From Faecalibacterium sp. I3-3-33 (lineage in GTDB: Bacteria; Bacillota; Clostridia; Oscillospirales; Ruminococcaceae): 64,000 nt of DNA. A program made the translations under genes and the position numbers. The notes beneath the pieces are model-generated. The model worked only from the letters and a program-made list of their open reading frames with translations, was not told where the DNA came from and made no database searches. Location: assembly GCF_023347295.1 (NCBI RefSeq), contig NZ_CP094469.1, positions 1,674,001 to 1,738,000 of the forward strand, written 5' to 3'. The first letter of the stretch is position 1. Each line of letters begins with the position of its first letter. Positions 58,834 through 64,000 of this stretch are shown here, one piece after another.

Positions 58834-60744
58834 TCAGTTGGCAGCTTCCTTGCTGGCGCTGGCCTCAGTCTTGGAAGAAGCAGGCTTTTCCTCTTTAGAA
58901 GAAGCCGGTTTTTCCTCCTTGGAGGAAGCTGCATGCTCCTGCTTAGAGGAAGCAGATGTTTCTTCCTTAGAAGAAGCCGCGTGCTCCTGCTTGGAGGAAG
59001 CAGGTTTGTCCGCCTTGGAAGAGGAACTGCTCTGCGAAGAAGAGGCGGGCTTTTCTTCCTTAGAAGAAGCCGCAGAGGAGGCGGGCTTCTCCACCTTGGA
59101 GGAGCCGCCGGTGCTTTCGGAAGTTCCGTTCGAGGAGGAAGAAGCGGGCTTTTCTTCCTTGGAAGAGGCCGGTTTATCTTCCTTAGAGGAGGACGTTTCA
59201 TCCTTGGAAGAAGCAGGCTTATCCTCCTTAGAGGATGCACCGGAACTGCTGGTGCTGCTAGACGAGCTGGACGCTGCACCGCTGACCGCAAGCTCCAGCT
59301 TGTTGCTGGTCACGGTGCAATCGTTATAGCTGGCGGTGGCGTACACCCGGAAGGTGCCGCCCACCATAGAGGGGTCTACCTCGCCCTTTACGGTGGTCTT
59401 ACCGGCAGCCTGTGTTACCTCGCTGCCGTTGACATACCAGCGAATGCTGGAAGCATCCAGATACTTGCCCTTGAGGGTCGCTTTAAAGGTGTAGGCATCC
59501 CCCAGCACAGCCTTGCCGCTGCTGCTGATGTGGATAGAGGCTGCCGCAAACACCGCAGTCACATCCACGTTCTGGTCAAAATTGGTATCGGTGCGGGTGC
59601 GCTTGGTCACGCCATCGCTCCACTTGACGAACACATAGCCGTCCTCCGGCACTGCGGTCACAGTAACAGTCTGGGCGGCGCTGGTCACCTTGACGGTAAG
59701 GGAGTTGCCGCTCTCGTTGCCGCAGGTCAGGGTACCGCCGCCGGTTTTATCCACACGGTAACCGGCCTGATACTCCGTTTTTTCCTCAACGGCCGAGGAG
59801 GAAGCCACCTCCGAGCTGCTGGGTGCTTCCACCGCAGAACTGGGGTTCGCGGTATACTCGGCACGGGTGGGGATATTATTGGTATCCGGGCGGCGATCCT
59901 CGGTCTCATAGGCGTGGGTGCGCAGATACTTCAGCAGCACCTTCAGGCCTGCGGGCTTGAGGTGGATATCCCCGCTCTGGTAGTAATCCACATTGCCGTA
60001 GCCGTTGGCGTCCTTGAGCGCCTCGGCAGAGTTGAGGAACTTGACCCCCAGCTGCTCGCACATGGTCAGCAGCGCCATGTTGAAATCGTCAATACGGGTC
60101 TGGTCCATGTTGGGGTAGTTGGAGTGGTTGGACGGGACCGGCGGCACCGTGTTGACGATGATATCAGTATAGGGATAGCTGGCCTGAATGGCCTGTACCA
60201 GCGCGGTGTAGTTGCTGATAAAGTCCTCGGTATTCATGCCGTTATCGTTGGTGCCCAGCATGATGACCACCCGGCGGGGCTTCATTTTTGCCACTGCCTG
60301 CGCGATGGTGTAGCGGTTATCGTCCCGCTTGAAGGTGACGATGCCTTCGTTCAGGGCGGCACTGGTGCCAATGCCCTCTTTCGCGCAGAACTGCTGCAGC
60401 GAGATCAGACCGTTGGCGTACAGACGCACCGTGTTGGAATCGCCGATAAAAAGGGTCTGCTCCTGATAGGCGTCACCAGCATCAGCAGTCCCGGTGAGCA
60501 GTGCGCTGGAAGTCTCGTTGATCTGGTAGTGGTCGGAGATATCCTCCTCCCCTTCCGGTGCGGGCGCGGGGGTAATAATGGAAGAATCTCCCGGCTGCTC
60601 CGTCGGGTTCTTGCCCCGCTTGAGCATGGCAAGAGTGATACCGATGGTCAGCAGCGCCGCCAGTGCACACACGATGCACACCAGCACTGCCTGCTTCTGC
60701 ATCGGGGTCAACGCCTGATTCTCCTTTTGGTTATTGCTTCTCAT
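58834..60744 (-). CDS. Membrane-anchored SGNH/GDSL hydrolase with Ser/Lys/Glu-rich tail
   Basis: A 636-residue surface protein. One N-terminal membrane helix (about 17-42) anchors it. The SGNH hydrolase domain (about 90-280) carries GDSNTVRL with Ser103, GTND (164-167) and the SGDIHLKP Asp-His pair (D259, H261). A beta module follows (about 345-400, VKVTSAAQTVTVTAVPEDGY, like the InlB-type bacterial repeat), then an Ig-like domain (about 402-485), then a 145-residue tail (490-636) of SSKEEKPASS-type repeats. SGNH domains often deacetylate carbohydrate or peptidoglycan; the substrate is unknown here. No LPXTG. The tail is low complexity but in frame. RBS AAGGAG. Confidence 0.85.
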   Translation of the reverse strand: MRSNNQKENQALTPMQKQAVLVCIVCALAALLTIGITLAMLKRGKNPTEQPGDSSIITPAPAPEGEEDISDHYQINETSSALLTGTADAGDAYQEQTLFIGDSNTVRLYANGLISLQQFCAKEGIGTSAALNEGIVTFKRDDNRYTIAQAVAKMKPRRVVIMLGTNDNGMNTEDFISNYTALVQAIQASYPYTDIIVNTVPPVPSNHSNYPNMDQTRIDDFNMALLTMCEQLGVKFLNSAEALKDANGYGNVDYYQSGDIHLKPAGLKVLLKYLRTHAYETEDRRPDTNNIPTRAEYTANPSSAVEAPSSSEVASSSAVEEKTEYQAGYRVDKTGGGTLTCGNESGNSLTVKVTSAAQTVTVTAVPEDGYVFVKWSDGVTKRTRTDTNFDQNVDVTAVFAAASIHISSSGKAVLGDAYTFKATLKGKYLDASSIRWYVNGSEVTQAAGKTTVKGEVDPSMVGGTFRVYATASYNDCTVTSNKLELAVSGAASSSSSSTSSSGASSKEDKPASSKDETSSSKEDKPASSKEEKPASSSSNGTSESTGGSSKVEKPASSAASSKEEKPASSSQSSSSSKADKPASSKQEHAASSKEETSASSKQEHAASSKEEKPASSKEEKPASSKTEASASKEAAN

Positions 60745-60783
60745 ATTCTATCCATTCTCCTTCCGAAGGAATGAAAATTCCTG

Positions 60784-61458
60784 TCATACCCGGGCTGCCA
60801 GCAGCCGGTCGGTAAGGTCGGTGCAGCTTTCGGCCAGCAGCACCGGATGGAAGGGCTCCAGCTCTTCCCGGCTGCCGTAACCGTACAGCACACCGGCAGC
60901 ATCCAAACCACAGTCGGCAGCGCCCCGCATATCATCGTTGCGGTCGCCCACCATCAGCACCCGCTTGCCCTGCAAGGCGGGCTGGCTGAGCACATAACGC
61001 ACGACCTCGGTCTTGGTGTCTCGGCTTTCGTCCATAGAGGCGCCGCCGATAAAATCAAAATACTGTGCCAAACCCTGTTCCTCCAAAATGGGAGTGACCA
61101 CCTTGGTGGGCTTGGATGTAGCGGTGCACAGGAGAAAGCCTGCCTGCTTCAGGCGTTGCAGCATCTGCAGAACACCCGGGAACACGGCACACTCGTGACT
61201 GCCCTTCACCGCGTAACTCGTGCGGTAAAGGTCGGTAGCTTTTTCGATCAGCGCCGGGTCGGTGAAGTGCTCACCGAAGCTTTTGCGCAGCGGCGGGCCC
61301 AGATACCGGCGCAGATTGATGCCGGATACGTCCACACCCATGGTGCAGAAAACCTCTTGCAATGTATGAATGATACCGGGAGCTGAATCGATCAGCGTCC
61401 CGTCCACATCAAATAGGATCGCATCATAATGCAGCAATGTTATATTCCTCGCTTTCAT
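60784..61458 (-). CDS. HAD-family phosphoglycolate phosphatase-like hydrolase
   Basis: A 224-residue HAD hydrolase with ILFDVDGTLIDSAPGI (D17, D19), cap domain, TSKPTKVV (motif II/III), and VGDRNDDMRGA (motif IV). It fits the Gph/PpaX group that hydrolyses phosphoglycolate or pyrophosphate. The ATG at 61458 has no clear RBS; an in-frame TTG (61437) has GAGG upstream and would give a start nearer the HAD motif, so the true start is uncertain. Direct repeats flank its -10. Confidence 0.82.
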   Translation of the reverse strand: MKARNITLLHYDAILFDVDGTLIDSAPGIIHTLQEVFCTMGVDVSGINLRRYLGPPLRKSFGEHFTDPALIEKATDLYRTSYAVKGSHECAVFPGVLQMLQRLKQAGFLLCTATSKPTKVVTPILEEQGLAQYFDFIGGASMDESRDTKTEVVRYVLSQPALQGKRVLMVGDRNDDMRGAADCGLDAAGVLYGYGSREELEPFHPVLLAESCTDLTDRLLAARV

Positions 61459-61460
61459 GG

Positions 61461-61497
61461 TGATACATCCAATAGTATAGCACAGATTTGATACATC
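61461..61497 (-). promoter_or_regulatory. Promoter of the HAD gene with flanking direct repeats
   Basis: TATACT (61480-61475, minus) is preceded 17 nt upstream by TTGCTG. GATGTATCA occurs twice in the same orientation (61469-61461 and 61497-61489, minus), bracketing the -10; a possible operator pair. Confidence 0.5.
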
Positions 61498-61544
61498 AGC
61501 AATTCCAACAAAAGATTTTTCTGTCTCTTATGCAGAATTTTCCT

Positions 61545-61587
61545 AAAAAAGGAGGCTGCCACACCGTATTTTGTGCAGCAGCCTTTC
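61545..61587 (-). terminator. Second terminator before the HAD gene
   Basis: AGGCTGC (61553-61559) pairs with GCAGCCT; on the minus strand the stem is followed by CCTTTTTTAGG. Confidence 0.75.
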
Positions 61588-61609
61588 ATGCGGCAGAGCG
61601 GGGCAGCAC

Positions 61610-61641
61610 AAAGCCGGGCAGCCCGCGGGCTGCCCGGCTTT
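61610..61641. terminator. 32-nt perfect palindrome after the helical protein gene
   Basis: AAAGCCGGGCAGCCCG is followed directly by its exact reverse complement. The GC-rich stem ends in AAA/TTT and lies just downstream of the 61690-62016 gene, so it is probably a strong terminator stem. Confidence 0.7.
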
Positions 61642-61689
61642 GCATTTTCACGGATCAAATTGCAGCAGAGACCGTCCCCTGCAAAAGCG

Positions 61690-62016
61690 TTACTGCGCAG
61701 GCGATGGGCAGCTGCTATCCCCCGGGACATAGAGGTTGTTGGAAACGAACTCCAGTTTATCCTTGAGCACCAGTTCAAGGTTTGCGACGGCGTGCACCAT
61801 GTTGGTGGCGGAGTCGTTCACCTCCAGCAGCTTGCAAAGATCCAGACCGTCCAGATCCATGGCTTTCTGCATCTTCCGGCTTTCGGCGCACAGGATGTGG
61901 CTGAGCGCCGTTTCTTGCAGGGCAATGCTTTCCATCAGATCCACAACAGCCTGATCCAAGCTGACCTTGGGCATCTCCGGGCACTGAGAACGGGTGCAGG
62001 GTGTATCGATCATCAT
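61690..62016 (-). CDS. Small helical protein, unknown function
   Basis: A 108-residue protein. The core (LDQAVVDLMESIALQETALSHILCAESRKMQKAMDLDGLDLCKLLEVNDSATNMVHAVANLELVLKDKLEFV) is one long predicted helical bundle. Similar ESIALQE-ALSHIL proteins are widespread in clostridia, some linked to spore-surface or collagen-like proteins, but I recall no proven function. Four cysteines. GGAAGG is 9 nt before the ATG. It is followed by two stacked terminator hairpins and preceded by the YerC-type gene 60 nt upstream. Confidence 0.7.
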   Translation of the reverse strand: MMIDTPCTRSQCPEMPKVSLDQAVVDLMESIALQETALSHILCAESRKMQKAMDLDGLDLCKLLEVNDSATNMVHAVANLELVLKDKLEFVSNNLYVPGDSSCPSPAQ

Positions 62017-62075
62017 AGGGCAAAACCTTCCTTTCCGGTCGTGTGCCCTATCCTATGCTGCGGCGGGTGCGGCTG

Positions 62076-62384
62076 TTACTGCTTTTCTGCCTGTGCGCGC
62101 ACCTTCTCGATGGTGTCGCGGTAGCCGCCGGAGCCGTACTGGATGCAGCGGTTGATGCGGCTGATGGTGGCGGTGCTGATCTCCACCGCCTTGACGATCT
62201 GCTCGTAGGTGGCGCCATCCAGCAGCAGCTTTGCCGCCTGCAAGCGCTGTGCCATATCCGAGATCTCCTTTACGGTGCACAGATCCTCAAAAAAGGCGTA
62301 GCACTCTTCCCGGCTCTCCAGACTGAGGATGGCGTCAAACAGTGCATCCGTCGTCTCGTTTCTTCTGGAATTTTTTTCTGCCAT
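62076..62384 (-). CDS. yerC: YerC/YecD-family TrpR-like regulator
   Basis: A 102-residue helical protein with a TrpR-type helix-turn-helix: ISDMAQRLQAAKLLLDGATYEQIVKAVEISTATISRINRCIQYG (about 42-86), the YerC/YecD family signature, and an N-terminal dimerisation helix. Such proteins are presumed DNA-binding repressors; targets are unknown in most species. I start at ATG 62384 with AAGGAG; the frame extends upstream without a better site. A palindrome in the promoter spacer suggests autoregulation. Confidence 0.88.
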   Translation of the reverse strand: MAEKNSRRNETTDALFDAILSLESREECYAFFEDLCTVKEISDMAQRLQAAKLLLDGATYEQIVKAVEISTATISRINRCIQYGSGGYRDTIEKVRAQAEKQ

Positions 62385-62463
62385 TGTTTTTCTCCTTATT
62401 ATAACAGCGGCGGCAGCGGGCAAAGCGGACAGTTCTGCCGCGCGGAATATTCTGCATGCTATT

Positions 62464-62492
62464 ACTTTAGCACTTCAAAGTGTGAAAGTCAA
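62464..62492 (-). promoter_or_regulatory. Promoter and candidate operator of yerC
   Basis: Minus-strand TTGACT (62492-62487), 17 nt, TAAAGT (62469-62464), with TGC just before the -10. The spacer holds CACTTTGAAGTG (62482-62471), a palindrome except for its two central bases. Confidence 0.6.
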
Positions 62493-62626
62493 GAGCTGCG
62501 GGTGAATGGTTTTCAATTATAGATGTGTTTAGTTTTATTCTCTTCACACATGAAAGAAAATCACCTAAAAATTATTCCCGGAAAATGGCTTGAATTGGCG
62601 CATCCTCTGAACTTGTGACGAAAATA

Positions 62627-62655
62627 TTGACAATTGATGAAAACGGGAATAAAGT
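62627..62655 (+). promoter_or_regulatory. Promoter of the T-box-cstA unit
   Basis: TTGACA (62627-62632), 17-nt spacer, TAAAGT (62650-62655). The 135 nt between this and the yerC promoter holds no gene that I can see. Confidence 0.7.
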
Positions 62656-62661
62656 AGGACA

Positions 62662-63002
62662 CAATCATTCAGCAAATGCAAGGAACAGGACATGATCTTC
62701 TGCATCACCCTCTTTCAGCGAGCCGCTTCTCGGGTGAAAAAGCGGCAGTCAGGAGCAGAAGACCCTCGCCTGCGAGCAGCCTGTGTGAACCGGGTTTTGT
62801 GCCCCTTAGTAGCACGGTGCCGTCCAGCCCACGTTATCGGGCAGCATGGTCAGCGTACCATGCGTGGGAGAGTGGCTGTTTTAACACAGCAAGCGAAGTG
62901 GTACCGCGGAGTAATGCCCCTGCCCTGGCAGGCGGGAGCAGAAGCCTTCGTCTTCGGAGTGTGACCGGGAAACCGGTCATGTGCTGAGGACGAAGGTTTT
63001 TT
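62662..63002 (+). promoter_or_regulatory. T-box leader of the cstA-family gene
   Basis: T-box AGCGAAGTGGTACCGCGG at 62892-62909, then a terminator of CCTTCGTC (62945-62952) with GACGAAGG (62989-62996) plus TTTTTT, enclosing GACCGG/CCGGTC. Stem I is recognisable from GCCGCTT/AAGCGGC around CTCGGGTGAA (near 62723-62745), but its AGTA bulge is not. By alignment with the Phe leader, the specifier lies in AGAAGACCC (62756-62764), giving ACC (Thr) or GAC (Asp). The TGGT bulge predicts a discriminator A73 on the tRNA. Confidence 0.85.
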
Positions 63003-63086
63003 ACGCTCCGGGAAAGTACTTTGCCGGACGGCAGTCTATCGTTCCGAACCTGTTGCAGAGTGAAAAAAGGAAAGAGGTAGAAATCT

Positions 63087-64000
63087 ATGAATACGCTGGT
63101 CATCGTATTGATCGCAGCGGTGTGCCTGTTTGGCGCTTATGTGCTTTACGGCCGCTGGCTGGCTAACAAATGGGGCATCGACCCCGCAGCCAAGACCCCG
63201 GCAGTCGTCCACGAGGATGGCCGGGACTATGTGCCCACCAACGGCTGGACGGTGTTTGCCCACCAGTTCAGCTCCATTGCCGGTGCAGGCCCTGTTACCG
63301 GTGCCATTCAGGCCGCAGCCTTCGGCTGGCTGCCGGTGCTGCTGTGGGTGCTGCTGGGCGGCATCTTCTTCGGCGCTGTTACCGACTTTGGCGCTCTGTA
63401 TGCTTCCGTTAAGAACGACGGCAAGAGCATGGGCATGCTGATCGAAAAGTACATCGGCAAGACCGGCCGCAAGCTGTTCCTGCTGTTCTGCTGGCTGTTC
63501 TGCGGCATCGTCATTGCCGCCTTTGCGGACATGGTTGCCGGCACCTTCAATGCCTTCGGCGCAGACGGCGCAATGGTTGAAGCTGCCAAGACCAACGGCG
63601 CTGCCGGTATGGTGTCCATCATGTTCATGGTGTTTGCCGTTGTCTTTGGCCTGCTGCAGAAGAAGTTCAGCTTCTCCGGCTGGAAGGAAAGCGTTATCAG
63701 CATTGTGTTCATCGTGCTGTCCTTTGTCGTCGGCGCAAACCTGCCCCTGATCCTGGGTAAGGCCGCTTGGAGCTACATCACCTTTGTGTATATCTTCTTT
63801 GCTGCCGTGCTGCCCATGTGGCTGCTCAAGCAGCCCCGTGACCACATGACCACCTTTATGTTTGTGGCCATGATCGTGGGTGCTGTGGTTGGCCTGCTGG
63901 TGGCACACCCCGCCATGAACCTGCCTGTGTTCACCGGCTTTACCAACGAAAAGCTGGGCACCATGTTCCCCATCCTGTTCGTCACCGTGGCTTGCGGTGC
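63087..64000 (+). CDS. CstA-family transporter (partial at window end)
   Basis: First 304 codons of a CstA-type (carbon starvation/BtsT) multi-spanning importer; family members carry peptides or pyruvate. The start MNTLVIVLIAAVCLFGAYVLYGRWLANKWGI is followed by FAHQFSSIAGAGPVTGAIQAA, the CstA signature, and helices such as LFLLFCWLFCGIVIAAFADMVAG. GGAAAGAGG lies 9 nt before the ATG. The gene runs off the window, so full length, substrate and any partner are not visible. It is the only gene after a T-box leader here, implying control by a tRNA charging state. Confidence 0.88.
   Translation, partial: MNTLVIVLIAAVCLFGAYVLYGRWLANKWGIDPAAKTPAVVHEDGRDYVPTNGWTVFAHQFSSIAGAGPVTGAIQAAAFGWLPVLLWVLLGGIFFGAVTDFGALYASVKNDGKSMGMLIEKYIGKTGRKLFLLFCWLFCGIVIAAFADMVAGTFNAFGADGAMVEAAKTNGAAGMVSIMFMVFAVVFGLLQKKFSFSGWKESVISIVFIVLSFVVGANLPLILGKAAWSYITFVYIFFAAVLPMWLLKQPRDHMTTFMFVAMIVGAVVGLLVAHPAMNLPVFTGFTNEKLGTMFPILFVTVACG

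Overview
The window is chromosomal DNA of a gut clostridium, and the 16S gene points to Faecalibacterium (prausnitzii/duncaniae group). Its 5' variable region and flanks read as I would expect for that genus, base composition is moderately high in G+C, genes are densely packed and mostly have strong AGGAGG-type ribosome sites, and Gram-positive features abound: T-box leaders, DnaD/DnaC-type replication genes, an EngB/Lon cluster and YlbF/YmcA and YerC homologues. The genus call is from memory of the 16S sequence, not from a search.

Left (1-10.1 kb): a minus-strand repair and tRNA-modification block, rarA-fur, miaB-ylbF/ymcA-like and mutS-mutL-miaA. The miaB-ymcA-mutS-mutL order matches Bacillus subtilis but lacks cotE. 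On the plus strand, nth and a GlsB/YeaQ-type membrane protein follow. A strong terminator at 10.1 kb closes the block.

CRISPR (10.2-22.4 kb): a complete type I-C locus (cas3-cas5c-cas8c-cas7c-cas4-cas1-cas2) under a TTGACA promoter. An internal start in cas8c would encode the small subunit Cas11c. A leader with its own promoter precedes a 65-repeat, 64-spacer array. The array holds a tandemly duplicated four-spacer block, a duplicated single unit, and three spacer families in which similar but non-identical spacers recur far apart. Hypothetical 'proteins' rich in RRAWIE or YPRPPRGG are translations of the repeats.

Middle (22.4-38.1 kb): a small AT-richer pocket (TM/coiled-coil protein, CPCC protein with a structured leader, a 40-residue ORF), tRNA-Thr(CGU), then an unknown gene with dnaD- and dnaC-like genes, walJ-like MBL hydrolase, murA, class III fbp, a PflX-type radical SAM protein, a KDG kinase, a three-gene ABC transporter of the TrpXYZ type, a YkgJ cysteine-cluster protein and a D,D-carboxypeptidase.

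rRNA (38.1-43.6 kb): a 16S-23S-5S operon on the minus strand with two promoters, no spacer tRNA, and visible processing-stem arms flanking 16S and 23S.

Right (43.6-64 kb): pheS-pheT under a Phe T-box, three sporulation-family genes (ylbJ, yqfC, yqfD) in a genus regarded as asporogenous, hslO, a methyltransferase, engB, lon, a Gx/HepI-type membrane protein, an ABC-F ATPase, two HAD phosphatases, a membrane-anchored SGNH hydrolase with a Ser/Lys/Glu-rich tail, a YerC/TrpR-type regulator, and a CstA-family transporter that is cut by the window end and lies behind a second T-box.
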